From the NCBI RefSeq assembly GCF_900100005.1, contig NZ_FNEB01000010.1, positions 1-64,000 on the forward strand: 64,000 nt of DNA, written 5' to 3'. This DNA is from Lutimaribacter saemankumensis. Lineage in GTDB: Bacteria; Pseudomonadota; Alphaproteobacteria; Rhodobacterales; Rhodobacteraceae. Below the pieces are notes generated by a model. The model made no database searches. It saw only the letters and a list, made by a program, of their open reading frames with translations, and was not told where the DNA came from. This document shows positions 5,515 through 14,768 of the stretch, piece by piece. The stretch's first letter is position 1. Every line of letters begins with the position of its first letter. Position numbers and translations under genes: made by a program.

Positions 5515-8021
5515 CGTCCATCTCCGTCGCCGCCGTCACCGTCCATGTCGTCCTCGTCCAGATGCGCTGTCTGGGCGGTTGTCTTTTGCGTTGCCTCGGT
5601 TTCGGGTTGTTGATCCGCGATTTCTGCCTTCTTCGGGGCGGTGTTGCCCGGCAGAACCTCGGGGTTACGCAACCAGATGTCGCGCTGCGCAAAGGGTATT
5701 TCTATGCCTTCCTCGGCAAAACGGCGCGCGATTTCGTGGTTCATTTCGGATTTCACCGACAAGACCCAGTTCACATCGCGCAGGATTGCACGAATTTCGA
5801 AATCGAGACTGTCGGCCCCGAAGCCCTGGAACACCACGTTGGGCGGCGGCTGCAAAAGGACCATGGGATGCGCCTCGGCGACTTCGCGCAAAATCTTCTC
5901 GACGCGCTTGGTATCGGTGCCGTAGGCGACACCGACCGGCACGATTACCCGGCCAACGGTGTTGCCGCGCGTGTAGTTGGTGACCGTTCCACTGACAAGA
6001 TCGGCGTTGGGAATGATCACATCGGTCCGGTCGAAGGTTTCGATCCGCGTCGAACGGACCGATATGTTCCGCACATATCCCATCTGCCCGCCGACCTCGA
6101 TCCAGTCGCCCTGGCTGATGGGCCGCTCGATCAGCAGGATGATGCCCGAGACAAAGTTCGAAACGATGTTCTGAAGGCCGAACCCGATACCGACCGACAA
6201 GGCCCCGGCGACGATGGCAAGGCCGGAAAGATCGATACCTGCGGTCGTGATCGCGATCAGGGCGGCAAGGAATATGCCGACATAGCCCAGCCCGGACACC
6301 ACCGCGGTCTGCCCGCCGGTATCCAGTCGCGTTTTCGGCAGGACGGTCGTGCGCAACGCGCCCTGCAGCAGCCGGGTGGCGGTATACCCAAGTGCGAAGA
6401 CCACGACAAAAGTCAGGAAATCGGTGGGCGAGATCCGCGTCGATCCGATCTGGAACCCTTCGCGGAAGCGCGTCCAAAGCTCGCTCAGGTCGCTGACGCG
6501 CGCGCCCCAGATCAACGCAAGGATCGGCAGCGCGGCGAAAGTCAGGAAAAACCCGATCAGAACCGGAACCAGGGCTTCGCGTGCGCCTTCCTCGCTTTTG
6601 GTGACAAGCGAGTAGATGTCGATCACCAGCCCCTGCAGCAGCGCCACGGCCCCCAGAAGGAACAGCGTGCCGGTCGTGGCGTAGATCAACAGATCGAACG
6701 CGCGCGCATATCCCATGATTCCCAGGACAAGCGCACCGATCCCGACAAGCCAAAGCCCCCGCCCGACAAGCGCAGCCAGGAAGTACCGGTAGGGCCGCGC
6801 CTGTCCCGGGTCGTCGTTCTCGGGCACGTCGTACTGGCGCAACGCCTTGCCGATCCGCCACAAAAGGACCGCTGCGATCGCACCGACGGGGAACATCAGC
6901 ACCGAGCGCGCCGCGTCGCCGATATCGGCAGTGTCGGACAGAAGCTTGACCAGCACACCAGCCGAAAGAACCCAGGCCAGCGAGATGAACAGCCAGCGCA
7001 CCATGTTCAGCGCCTCGTCGGACATCTCGAGCGGGTTGCCCCGTCCGCCGTCGCGATTGGTGAACAGCAGCGAAGTCAGCCAGCGCGCGACGATAATGTT
7101 CACCGCGATTGCGGGCAGGTTCTCGATTATGTTCTCACCGCGCAGGCCGAACAACCCGGTCAGCTTGAGCGAGATGGACAACAGGAAGATACCGGCAAGC
7201 GGAAGGACAAGCTTGCCAAGCGACAGGACGAATTCCACAACACCGCGTCCACGCCGTGTGCGGGCGCTGACCCTTTGGGACAGCCAGTCGCTCCACATCC
7301 GCCCCCGCAGCGTCAGTACCAGCCCGACCACGGCGAGCACGATCGTGAACGGCAGATTGTTGTTGAACTGATCACGCCTGATGGGGTTGGCCCACTGGCT
7401 CCGGGCCTCGTTGTACAGCGCCCGAGTGGCATCGCGCAGCCCCTGCGCCGCCTGTGGCCATACTTCGGGGTTGAGAGGCGACGTGACCCGCGTCATCAGG
7501 TCTTCGGTCCACCGCTGGCGCACAAGCGCGTCGATTTCCGCAATCAGGCGGTCGGCGCGTGTATGTGCCTCGGTGGCCAGTTGCACGGGAACGCGCAGTT
7601 CGGCCAGTTGTTCATTCAGGCGCGCGCGTTCCGTGGCGATCCGATCTGGTTCGCTTTCTCCCTCGGCGGGGGCCGGGCCAAGCGCGTCCAGCTGGCTTTG
7701 CAATGTGCGGATGCGGCCGCTATTGGCCGATTGCATCCCCAGAAACGTTGCCCGCCAGTTCACGAGGTCTTCACGCAGTGTCGCCAATGCGAAATTCGAT
7801 GCACGCGCGGCCTGCAGCGCCTCTTCGGACCGCTTGGCAAGGTTCTGCCATTCGGGATCGTCATAGGCCGGAACAGGGCCGGCTGGCTGCGTTGCGGCGA
7901 CAGGCGCGGTATCGGCCGCCTGCACAGGGCTATCGGCCGATGCCGAATCCTGCTGGGCCAATGCCAGACCGGTCCATAGCGTCAGCGCCAGAACGGCAAG
8001 AGTTTCGACGACCCGGCGCAT
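5511..8021 (-). CDS. MscS-family mechanosensitive channel with DUF3772 N-terminal domain
   Basis: An 836-residue inner-membrane protein. A signal peptide (MRRVVETLAVLALTLWTGLA, cut near ALA-QQ) leads into a periplasmic helical DUF3772 region (about residues 60-210). Roughly ten membrane helices follow, then the MscS pore helix and beta domain (GFGLQNIVSNFVSGIILL, ISQGDWIEVGGQMGYVRNIS, VIIPNADLVSG) and an acidic, low-complexity tail. It likely releases solutes on hypo-osmotic shock. The ATG at 8021 is preferred because it begins the signal peptide and lies one base after the stop of cysK. In-frame ATGs at 8030 and 8054-8049 would add residues before it. Confidence 0.88.
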   Translation of the reverse strand: MRRVVETLAVLALTLWTGLALAQQDSASADSPVQAADTAPVAATQPAGPVPAYDDPEWQNLAKRSEEALQAARASNFALATLREDLVNWRATFLGMQSANSGRIRTLQSQLDALGPAPAEGESEPDRIATERARLNEQLAELRVPVQLATEAHTRADRLIAEIDALVRQRWTEDLMTRVTSPLNPEVWPQAAQGLRDATRALYNEARSQWANPIRRDQFNNNLPFTIVLAVVGLVLTLRGRMWSDWLSQRVSARTRRGRGVVEFVLSLGKLVLPLAGIFLLSISLKLTGLFGLRGENIIENLPAIAVNIIVARWLTSLLFTNRDGGRGNPLEMSDEALNMVRWLFISLAWVLSAGVLVKLLSDTADIGDAARSVLMFPVGAIAAVLLWRIGKALRQYDVPENDDPGQARPYRYFLAALVGRGLWLVGIGALVLGIMGYARAFDLLIYATTGTLFLLGAVALLQGLVIDIYSLVTKSEEGAREALVPVLIGFFLTFAALPILALIWGARVSDLSELWTRFREGFQIGSTRISPTDFLTFVVVFALGYTATRLLQGALRTTVLPKTRLDTGGQTAVVSGLGYVGIFLAALIAITTAGIDLSGLAIVAGALSVGIGFGLQNIVSNFVSGIILLIERPISQGDWIEVGGQMGYVRNISVRSTRIETFDRTDVIIPNADLVSGTVTNYTRGNTVGRVIVPVGVAYGTDTKRVEKILREVAEAHPMVLLQPPPNVVFQGFGADSLDFEIRAILRDVNWVLSVKSEMNHEIARRFAEEGIEIPFAQRDIWLRNPEVLPGNTAPKKAEIADQQPETEATQKTTAQTAHLDEDDMDGDGGDGDGR

Positions 8022-8022
8022 G

Positions 8023-9051
8023 TCAGGCATCCGCAAAGACGGTCGGCACATCACGGCCCGGCCCGGTCAGCCATCCCGGCAGCGGAAGCCCCTTTTCGGT
8101 CAGGAAGGACGGGTTGAAAAGCTTTGACTGGTAGCGCGTGCCGTAATCACACAGGATGGTAACGATGGTGTGGCCGGGGCCCATCTCCTGCGCCATGCGG
8201 ATCGCGCCCGCGACGTTCACGCCAGACGACCCGCCAAGGCATAGCCCCTCTTCCGACAGCATGTCGAACACCACCGGCAGCGCCTCGGCATCAGGGATGC
8301 GATAGCAGAAATCGGGTGTGAACCCTTCGAGATTGGCGGTGATGCGCCCCTGCCCGATCCCCTCGGTGATCGAGTTTCCGGGGTTCTCCTGTCCGGTGTA
8401 CAGCTTGAAAAGCCCCGCACCTTCGGGATCGGCCAGACCGATCTTCACACCTTTCGGCTGAAGCGCCATGCCGACCCCGGCCAGCGTCCCGCCCGAGCCG
8501 ACGGCACAGATGAACCCGTCGACCTTGCCATCCGTCTGTTCCCATATCTCGGGGCCGGTGCCGTCGATATGCGCCTGCCGATTTGCCACGTTGTCGAACT
8601 GGTTGGCCCAGATCGCGCCCTTGGGGTCGGATTTCGCCAGCTCGGCCGCAAGCCGCCCGGAATAGCGCACGTAGTTGTCCAGGTTCGCGTAGGGCACTGC
8701 CGGCACCTCGACCAGTTCGGCCCCGGCAAGGCGCAGCATGTCCTTCTTTTCCTGGCTTTGGGTTTCGGGGATGACGATGACGGTGCGAAACCCCATCGAC
8801 GAGCCGACCAGCGCCAGACCGATCCCGGTATTTCCGGCCGTACCCTCGACGATCGTGCCACCGGGTTCCAACTGCCCCTTGGCGATCGCGTCGTGAATGA
8901 TGAAAAGCGCGGCACGATCCTTGACCGATTGTCCGGGATTCATGAATTCCGCTTTGCCGAGGATGGTGCATCCGGTCATTTCGCTGGCCTTGCGCAGCTT
9001 GATCAGCGGCGTGTTCCCGATGGCTCCGGCCAGATCCTGTGCGATATGCAT
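8023..9051 (-). CDS. cysK: Cysteine synthase A (O-acetylserine sulfhydrylase)
   Basis: A 342-residue fold-type II PLP enzyme making cysteine from O-acetylserine and sulfide. The PLP lysine is Lys44 in NPGQSVKDRAA. The substrate/phosphate loops appear as EGTAGNTGIGLALVG and VGSGGTLAGVG. It is slightly longer than the usual 300-320 residues. It lies downstream of trgB and trgA; trgAB-cysK is a described tellurite-resistance cluster in Rhodobacter sphaeroides, and cysteine synthase activity is linked to tellurite tolerance in several bacteria. The ATG at 9051 follows an aggggg site. Other members of this family can act on related substrates, so exact specificity is inferred. Confidence 0.85.
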   Translation of the reverse strand: MHIAQDLAGAIGNTPLIKLRKASEMTGCTILGKAEFMNPGQSVKDRAALFIIHDAIAKGQLEPGGTIVEGTAGNTGIGLALVGSSMGFRTVIVIPETQSQEKKDMLRLAGAELVEVPAVPYANLDNYVRYSGRLAAELAKSDPKGAIWANQFDNVANRQAHIDGTGPEIWEQTDGKVDGFICAVGSGGTLAGVGMALQPKGVKIGLADPEGAGLFKLYTGQENPGNSITEGIGQGRITANLEGFTPDFCYRIPDAEALPVVFDMLSEEGLCLGGSSGVNVAGAIRMAQEMGPGHTIVTILCDYGTRYQSKLFNPSFLTEKGLPLPGWLTGPGRDVPTVFADA

Positions 9052-9105
9052 GCCTTCATCCCCCTTACTGCGTCATTTCAGGTGTAGGGGCCCCGGCAAG
9101 GGAAC

Positions 9106-10227
9106 TCAAGACGATGCGCGCAGGTGTTCACGATGCCGTGCAAGCCAAAGAAGCATCGCAACCAATGGCATGGCATTGATTTCACCGCTGTCGACCAGCG
9201 CCATCGCCCGGTCAAACGGGATCACGTGGCTGCGGATATCCTCGTTTTCATCGGGCAGGCCGTCACTGTGCGCCCGCTGCTGGTTCAGGTCGCAAATGCC
9301 CAGAAAACAATGGAAAAACTCGGTCGAATATCCGGGCGAAGGATAGGCCCGGATCATCGGCTGCAGATCGCCGAGTTCAAGACCCGCCTCCTCGACCGCT
9401 TCGCGGCGCGCTGTATCGGCGGGCATTTCGCCCGCATCGACAAGGCCCGCAATCGGTTCAAGCACCCAAGGCGCCGGGTCGTCGCGCCAGATCGGTCCGA
9501 AGCGAAGCTGTTCAACCAGCAAAACCTGGTCCGTCCTCGGATCGTATGGCAGGACCAGAGCCGCATCGTAGGCCACGAAGGTTTCGCGCTGGAACCAGTC
9601 GCTCATCCCGCCGTCAAAGCGGCGGTGCCGCAGATCGAAATGCTTCAGGCTGAAGAACCCTTCGAACCCGGTCGTTCTTTCCGATATCTCGACGTCGCCG
9701 GGACGCGCATCCCGGCGCAACGCGGTTGGCGCGGGGCGTTGCCCCAGCATCTGCGCCCAGGCGCGCGACCGGATGAACGGCGCAAGGGCCGCAACGTCAT
9801 CGGCACCGATGCGCCCCAGACGCCGCATCACCTCGCGGGCAAAGCGCAGCGTCAGCGCCCCGTGCCGATCGACCCAGTCCTGCAGGCTCCAGGCGCCCCC
9901 CGGCGTCCAAAGCCCCGGATCGGGAAAATAGACCTGTGCGTCGACCGGACCGGATGAGGTATCCACCTTGACCGGGCGCAAGGTGTATCCGAACCCGCCC
10001 TCGTAGAAATCGAGCCGCGCGATATCGTCATCGTCCAACCCGTCCAGCAGCAGCCCCTCGGCCTGCGCGCCGTGCTGTTCGACGATCATGGGAAAGGATT
10101 GCCCGTCAGCCCAGTAAACGGCGTGACCGGAAAGATGCGCGGCCACGGCATCGGCTTTCACCGGTCTACCCATAACGATTTCCAGAAGCGGCAAATGCCG
10201 CAAGGTGCCATATAGAAAAAGAGCCAC
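9106..10227 (-). CDS. trgB: TrgB: gamma-glutamylcyclotransferase-like plus NUDIX hydrolase fusion
   Basis: A 373-residue two-domain protein. Residues 1-120 match the AIG2/GGCT fold (LFLYGTLRHLPLLEIVMG, LDFYEGGFGYTL). The C-terminal half is an ADP-ribose-pyrophosphatase-type NUDIX domain with the box GLVDAGEMPADTARREAVEE (G-x5-E-x7-REUxEExGU). The name follows the tellurite-resistance gene trgB of Rhodobacter sphaeroides, which has the same neighbours. The start is GTG at 10227, as no in-frame ATG precedes the conserved LYGTLR motif. It begins three bases after the trgA stop. How this hydrolase contributes to tellurite tolerance is not known from sequence. Confidence 0.85.
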   Translation of the reverse strand: MALFLYGTLRHLPLLEIVMGRPVKADAVAAHLSGHAVYWADGQSFPMIVEQHGAQAEGLLLDGLDDDDIARLDFYEGGFGYTLRPVKVDTSSGPVDAQVYFPDPGLWTPGGAWSLQDWVDRHGALTLRFAREVMRRLGRIGADDVAALAPFIRSRAWAQMLGQRPAPTALRRDARPGDVEISERTTGFEGFFSLKHFDLRHRRFDGGMSDWFQRETFVAYDAALVLPYDPRTDQVLLVEQLRFGPIWRDDPAPWVLEPIAGLVDAGEMPADTARREAVEEAGLELGDLQPMIRAYPSPGYSTEFFHCFLGICDLNQQRAHSDGLPDENEDIRSHVIPFDRAMALVDSGEINAMPLVAMLLWLARHREHLRASS

Positions 10228-10230
10228 GGC

Positions 10231-10674
10231 CTAACGCCAGCGGCGCGAGGCGCTTTCGGCAAGGATGCCCGTGACGATCCCGCCGATCAGAAGAACCGAC
10301 ATGACTTCGACCGTCATGACCTCGGTAATGTAGTCGATGCCGATGTTGAACATGCCGACCAGTGCCTCAAACGGGCCGTCATATATGCGGCGGTTGGCCA
10401 TTTTGAACATCTCGCGCGCCGACTGCAGGAACAGCCCCCAGAAAGCCAGCGTGACACCCGCGGTGATGCCGATGCCGATCGCATTGGACATGCCGCGCCC
10501 GGTGCGGCTGCCGATCACGACCCAGCCCACCGCCGCGCCAAGGGCGGTGTTCACATATGGAAAGTTGCCGAAATTCTGCAACTCTTCCATCTGTGCCATC
10601 ACGACATCGGATGCCAACCATCCTGTCAGTGCAAGAAAAAGCGCGGCCACAACGCGCGCGGCGGTATAAGTCAT
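10231..10674 (-). CDS. trgA: TrgA family membrane protein
   Basis: A 147-residue inner-membrane protein with about four hydrophobic helices (VVAALFLALTGWLASDVVM, NTALGAAVGWVVIGSRTG, GIGITAGVTLAFWGLFL, SVLLIGGIVTGILA). Gene order with trgB and cysK identifies it as TrgA, reported with TrgB in tellurite resistance in Rhodobacter sphaeroides; its biochemical role is unknown. The ATG at 10674 overlaps the stop of the upstream methyltransferase as ATGA, which decides the start over an upstream in-frame start at 10710. The protein has no catalytic motif. Confidence 0.82.
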   Translation of the reverse strand: MTYTAARVVAALFLALTGWLASDVVMAQMEELQNFGNFPYVNTALGAAVGWVVIGSRTGRGMSNAIGIGITAGVTLAFWGLFLQSAREMFKMANRRIYDGPFEALVGMFNIGIDYITEVMTVEVMSVLLIGGIVTGILAESASRRWR

Positions 10675-11879
10675 GCGGGTTTCGTCACCGTGATCTGCGT
10701 CACGTCGCAATTTCCGCTATGAAATGTCGCCGCGCAAGAGGTCAGGTAAAAATTCCACATCCGGCGAAACCTGTCATCAAAGCCGAGACTGGCCACATCA
10801 TCCCATTTTTCGTTGAACGTGTCGTGCCACCTGCGCAACGTCTGGCTATAGCTTTCGCCGAATTCGATGTGTCGCGCGACGGTCAGTCCGGCTTTTTCGA
10901 CCTCGGCCTTCAACGCGCCGGGTGAGGGCAGCATACCGCCGGGAAAGATGTATTTCTGGATGAAATCGACGCCACGCTTGTAGACCTCCCACCGGCGATC
11001 CTGCACCGTGATGATCTGCAAAGTCGCGTTCTTGCCGGGTTTCAGGCGCTCGCGCAGTGTGTTGAAATAGACCGGCCAGTATTTCTCGCCCACCGCCTCG
11101 AACATCTCGATGCTGGCGATGCCGTCATAGGTGCCTTTTTCGTCACGGTAGTCCTGCAGCTTGAAGGTCACTAGATCGGAAAGCCCTGCCTTTTCAATCC
11201 GTTCCTTTGCATACTTGAACTGCTCTTCACTGATGGTAAGCCCCGTGACGCGCAGCCCGCGTTCCTTTGCGGCGTACTCGGCAAAACCGCCCCAGCCACA
11301 GCCGATTTCCAGTATGTGATCGCCGGGCTTGGCACCCATCTGATCGACCATGCTGGCGTATTTCGCGATCTGCGCCTGCTCCATGCTGTTCTGACCGGGC
11401 TCGAACAGCGCGCTGGAATAGGTCATCGTATCGTCCAGCCACAGCGCGTAGAAATCGTTGCCCAGATCGTAGTGGTAGCTGATGTTCTTCTTCGCCTGGC
11501 GCTTGCTGTTGGATTGCAGCCAGAACCGCATCCTCTCATAGGCCCGCACAAGGCCCATTCCCGGAAAGCCATCGTACATTTCGTCGTTGCCATCATGCAC
11601 CAGGTCCATGAAAGCCTGCAGGTCCGGCGTGCTCCACCAGCCATCGAGATAGGCGTCGCAAAAGCCCAGATCGCCCTCGCGGATCAGGCGCGCGAAGATG
11701 TCGGCATTGTGGATCTGCAGTTCTGCCACATAGCCGGGCTCGGCCCCGTCGGCCCGGAACCTCCGGCCATCGGGCAGTACGAAGTCCAGCCGCCCGCGCT
11801 GCATGCCTTTGGCCATGTCGAAGACGCGCGTGAAATAGCGTGGCAAATCCTTTTGGTTTTCGGTTGTTGTCAGGATCAT
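10671..11879 (-). CDS. Cyclopropane-fatty-acyl-phospholipid synthase family methyltransferase
   Basis: A 402-residue SAM-dependent methyltransferase of the CFA synthase family, which modifies unsaturated acyl chains of membrane phospholipids. The SAM-binding loop reads ILEIGCGWGGFAEYAA. Family motifs YHYDLGNDFYALWLDDTMTYS and GEKYWPVYFNTLRERLKPG are present, as is the C-terminal RRWHDTFNEKWDDVASLGFD. The ATG at 11879 is preceded by AGAAGGAAAAG and begins MILTTTENQKDLPRYF; an upstream extension to 11975 overlaps the photolyase and has no ribosome site. It is coupled to trgA by ATGA overlap. Whether it makes cyclopropanes or methylates another lipid is not certain. Confidence 0.88.
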   Translation of the reverse strand: MILTTTENQKDLPRYFTRVFDMAKGMQRGRLDFVLPDGRRFRADGAEPGYVAELQIHNADIFARLIREGDLGFCDAYLDGWWSTPDLQAFMDLVHDGNDEMYDGFPGMGLVRAYERMRFWLQSNSKRQAKKNISYHYDLGNDFYALWLDDTMTYSSALFEPGQNSMEQAQIAKYASMVDQMGAKPGDHILEIGCGWGGFAEYAAKERGLRVTGLTISEEQFKYAKERIEKAGLSDLVTFKLQDYRDEKGTYDGIASIEMFEAVGEKYWPVYFNTLRERLKPGKNATLQIITVQDRRWEVYKRGVDFIQKYIFPGGMLPSPGALKAEVEKAGLTVARHIEFGESYSQTLRRWHDTFNEKWDDVASLGFDDRFRRMWNFYLTSCAATFHSGNCDVTQITVTKPA

Positions 11880-11955
11880 CCGCTTTTCCTTCTGCGGTTT
11901 TGTCAAAGGCTGGCAATAAATGCCCGTCAGGGCAAGGTTTTCGTGTTTTCCCGGA

Positions 11956-13374
11956 TCAGAAGTTGCGCCCTTCATACGCGCTCAACGCACGTTTGCGCCC
12001 ATCGGCCAGCGCCACGACCGGCGCGGGATAGCGGTCGGACGCGGACAATGCCCAACTGCGCGGGACCGCGTCGAAATAGCTGCATGCCGTGGCGGGCGGG
12101 TTGCCCTGCCCTTCGGCGATCCAGCGGCGCACAAAGCGACGATCGGGGTCGAACTTGTCAAGCTGCGTGTCGGGGTTGAACACCCGGAAATAGGGTGTCG
12201 CGTCCGGCCCGGAACCTGCGGACCATTGCCAACCCATCGCGTTGCTGGCCGGATCCCAGTCGATCAGGCAATCCTCGAACCACTTCATCCCGATTTTCCA
12301 ATGGCTCAGCAAGTGCTTGGTCAGGAAACTGGCCACGATCATCCGCCCGCGATTGTGCATGCGCCCCGTCACATACATCTCGCGCATGGCGGCATCGACC
12401 ATCTCGATGCCCGTGCGGCCCTGTTTCCACCGGGTGACGTCCTCATTTTCGTCCTCGTTCCAGGGAAAGGCATCCCATTCCTCGCGCCAGTTGGCGGTCA
12501 GGATACGCGGGGTGTGATACATCAGGTGATAGGCGAATTCGCGCCAGACCAGTTCTTTCAGAAAGGTCTCGGCGCCTTTCTTGCCCTCTTCGCGGGCGCG
12601 AAGACCGGCATGCCAGCATTGATGCGGGCTGATTTCGCCCAGCGCCAGGTTCTCGGACAAGGCGGATGTGCCATCCTCGGCCATGATATCGCGCATGCGG
12701 TCGTAGTCTGCCACCTTGTGGGCAATGAACGCGCCCAGCCGTGATTGCGCCGCGCTTTCGCCAAGCTGCACATATGGGCGCACCACAGCCGCGCCACGCC
12801 GCATCGCCGCGCCGAGGTTCCACGCACCGAGATCATCCGAGGCAGGCCATCTGTCCGGCGCCGGAATACCCGAGGGCGCAGGCAAAGGCGCATCGACATC
12901 GCGTGTCTTCACCGCGTTCCAGAAGGGTGTGTAGACCTTGTATAGCCCGCCCTGCTTGGTTTCGACCGTCCAGGGTTCGAACATTAGGTGGCCGCCGAAA
13001 CTGCGCGCATCGACGCCGTCTTCCTTCAGCGCGGCCTTGACCGCCTTGTCGCGCGCCATGGCATCCGGGTCGTAAAGCCGCGTCCAATAGACCGCGTGCG
13101 CACCGGTTTCGCGCACGAGATCACGCAGCACGTCAAGCGCCTCGCCCTTGCGCAGGATCAGCCGGCTGCCCTTGTCCGCAAGGGCGAGCCCCATTTCCTC
13201 CAGCCCCAGGCCCAGCCGCCATTTCGGGGCCGCTCCAAGCCGGGCGACCTGATCGTCATTGACGAAAACGGGTATTACCGGCCCGCCGGATTTGCAGGCC
13301 GCGGTCAAGGCTGGGTGGTCGCTCAGCCGCAGGTCGCGGCGGAGCCAGAGGATCGTAGGCGCTGTGTCCGGCAA
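11956..13374 (-). CDS. phrB: Deoxyribodipyrimidine photolyase
   Basis: A 472-residue DNA photolyase/cryptochrome family enzyme, repairing UV-induced pyrimidine dimers with blue light. The N-terminal antenna domain opens with ILWLRRDLRLSDHPAL. The FAD-binding C-terminal domain shows the class I signatures GRTGIEMVDAAMREMYVTG, MHNRGRMIVASFLTKHLL and WQWSAGSGPDATPYFRVFNP. The start is TTG at 13374, with GGAG nine bases upstream; no ATG occurs before the conserved opening. It lies directly upstream of the methyltransferase, separated by 76 bases. Photolyase is more likely than signalling cryptochrome, given the intact catalytic motifs. Confidence 0.93.
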   Translation of the reverse strand: MPDTAPTILWLRRDLRLSDHPALTAACKSGGPVIPVFVNDDQVARLGAAPKWRLGLGLEEMGLALADKGSRLILRKGEALDVLRDLVRETGAHAVYWTRLYDPDAMARDKAVKAALKEDGVDARSFGGHLMFEPWTVETKQGGLYKVYTPFWNAVKTRDVDAPLPAPSGIPAPDRWPASDDLGAWNLGAAMRRGAAVVRPYVQLGESAAQSRLGAFIAHKVADYDRMRDIMAEDGTSALSENLALGEISPHQCWHAGLRAREEGKKGAETFLKELVWREFAYHLMYHTPRILTANWREEWDAFPWNEDENEDVTRWKQGRTGIEMVDAAMREMYVTGRMHNRGRMIVASFLTKHLLSHWKIGMKWFEDCLIDWDPASNAMGWQWSAGSGPDATPYFRVFNPDTQLDKFDPDRRFVRRWIAEGQGNPPATACSYFDAVPRSWALSASDRYPAPVVALADGRKRALSAYEGRNF

Positions 13375-13422
13375 AAGGCTGCTCCGATTTTATCAGGAAT
13401 ACGCGCCAAGCCCACGCCCGGA

Positions 13423-14643
13423 TTAAAGAATTTCCTCCAATGCGCCGATTAGTTTCGTCACCTCGTCGGGATGGGTGTAATGCACGAAGCTCAGCCGCAA
13501 AACGCCCTGCGCCGGATCGACCCCCATGCCTTCGAGCGCGCGCACGGCATAGAAATCCCCGCCGCCAGCCATGATCCCGCGCTCGGCCAGCGCGGCAGCC
13601 AAGGGGGCGGCCGGCTGGCGCGCGTCGACGGCCACCGTGGGGGCACGGTCCTCGGCGCGATCGGGGCCCAGCAGCCGGACCGAGTTCTTGGCCTTCAGGT
13701 AATCCAGAAGTGGCTGCAAAAGCTGCACCTCGTGCCCGCGCATCAGGTCATGCACCTCTGCCCCACGCGCGGCCGCATTGCCGGAAATGCCGTGATGGCC
13801 GGCCAGCAGATCGAAATAATCGGCCATGCCCGCGCTGGCCGCCACCTGAGCGTGATCGGGTCCGGCCGGCGTGAACCGTTTATAGAGCGTGCCCGCGTTG
13901 AAATAATGCGCCTGGTTCGGCAGCTGCTCGCCCAGCGCCCGGCGGATGACCATGACGCCCTGATGCGGGCCATAGGTCTTGTAGGCCGAAAACAGGTAGA
14001 TATCCGGCCCCATAAGACCGACATTCGGCAGACCGTGCGGCGCATAGCTGACGCCATCAACGCAGACGAAAGCGCCCGCCGCATGGGCCATCGCGGTGAT
14101 CTCGACCACGGGGTTCACCTGGCCCACCACGTTCGAACAATGCGGAAAACAGACAAGCCGCACCTTTTCGTCCAGCAGCTCGGCCAGATCGTCCGGGTTC
14201 AATGCGCCGGTTTCGGGGTCGATCTGCCATTCGCGTATCTCGATCCCTTCATCGGCCAGGCGCCGCCACGGTCCGGTATTGGCCTCGTGGTCCTGGTTGG
14301 TGACGATGATCGCCTCGCCCGGCTGCATCCACTGGCGAAATGCCTGCGCCAGCACATAGGTGTTCTGCGTGGTCGATGGGCCAAAGCTCAGCTCGTCGTT
14401 ATCCACCCCCATCAGCGCAGCAAGGCGGCTGCGCGCTTCGTCCATCTCCTCGCCGGCAAGGCGGCTGGCCTCGTAGGGGCCATAGGGTTGCACCTTGCGG
14501 CTGTGATAATAGCGGGTCAGACGGTCGATCACCGGCTTGCAGGTATAGGATCCTCCGGCGTTTTCGAAAAACGCCTGCCCCTCCAAGGACGGTTCGGCAA
14601 AGGCCGGAAACTGCGCCCGCACGAAATCGATATCAAGATCCAT
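13423..14643 (-). CDS. Class V aminotransferase-fold PLP enzyme (cysteine desulfurase-like)
   Basis: A 406-residue PLP enzyme. Visible are the opening NAGGSYTCKPVIDRL, the N-terminal segment LMGVDNDELSFGPSTTQNTY and the PLP lysine context YLFSAYKTYGPHQGVMV. The family TIGR01976-like 'cysteine desulfurase-like protein' fits best, but the cysteine loop typical of IscS/SufS is not evident. Desulfurase activity is therefore uncertain, and a different amino-acid lyase activity is possible. The ATG at 14643 has AGGGGAG seven bases upstream and removes an implausible 19-residue extension. There is no operon partner: 49 bases separate it from the photolyase start and the minus-strand BCCT terminator lies just upstream. 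Confidence 0.82.
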   Translation of the reverse strand: MDLDIDFVRAQFPAFAEPSLEGQAFFENAGGSYTCKPVIDRLTRYYHSRKVQPYGPYEASRLAGEEMDEARSRLAALMGVDNDELSFGPSTTQNTYVLAQAFRQWMQPGEAIIVTNQDHEANTGPWRRLADEGIEIREWQIDPETGALNPDDLAELLDEKVRLVCFPHCSNVVGQVNPVVEITAMAHAAGAFVCVDGVSYAPHGLPNVGLMGPDIYLFSAYKTYGPHQGVMVIRRALGEQLPNQAHYFNAGTLYKRFTPAGPDHAQVAASAGMADYFDLLAGHHGISGNAAARGAEVHDLMRGHEVQLLQPLLDYLKAKNSVRLLGPDRAEDRAPTVAVDARQPAAPLAAALAERGIMAGGGDFYAVRALEGMGVDPAQGVLRLSFVHYTHPDEVTKLIGALEEIL

Positions 14644-14720
14644 CACCCACTCCCCTGGCTGTGTCTCGCCCAATGAATGGGAAACGCGGCACGGGCGCAA
14701 CCCGTGCTGTTACGCAAATG

Positions 14721-14747
14721 AAAAGGCCCCGCGCGAACGGGGCCCTT
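14721..14747 (-). terminator. Rho-independent terminator after the BCCT transporter
   Basis: A 7-bp stem GGCCCCG / CGGGGCC with loop CGCGAA (14725-14744) is followed on the minus strand by a short T-run (from the plus-strand aaaa at 14721-14724). It sits about 25 bases after the minus-strand BCCT gene ends. Confidence 0.85.
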
Positions 14748-14768
14748 TGCAAGGGTTTGAACTGCGGC

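Noticed and set aside
5451-7979. Long plus-strand open frame opposite the MscS channel gene
   Set aside because: It is an antisense shadow typical of GC-rich DNA: low-complexity Arg/Asp/Gly-rich protein, no domain, no ribosome site. The minus-strand gene has a signal peptide and family motifs.
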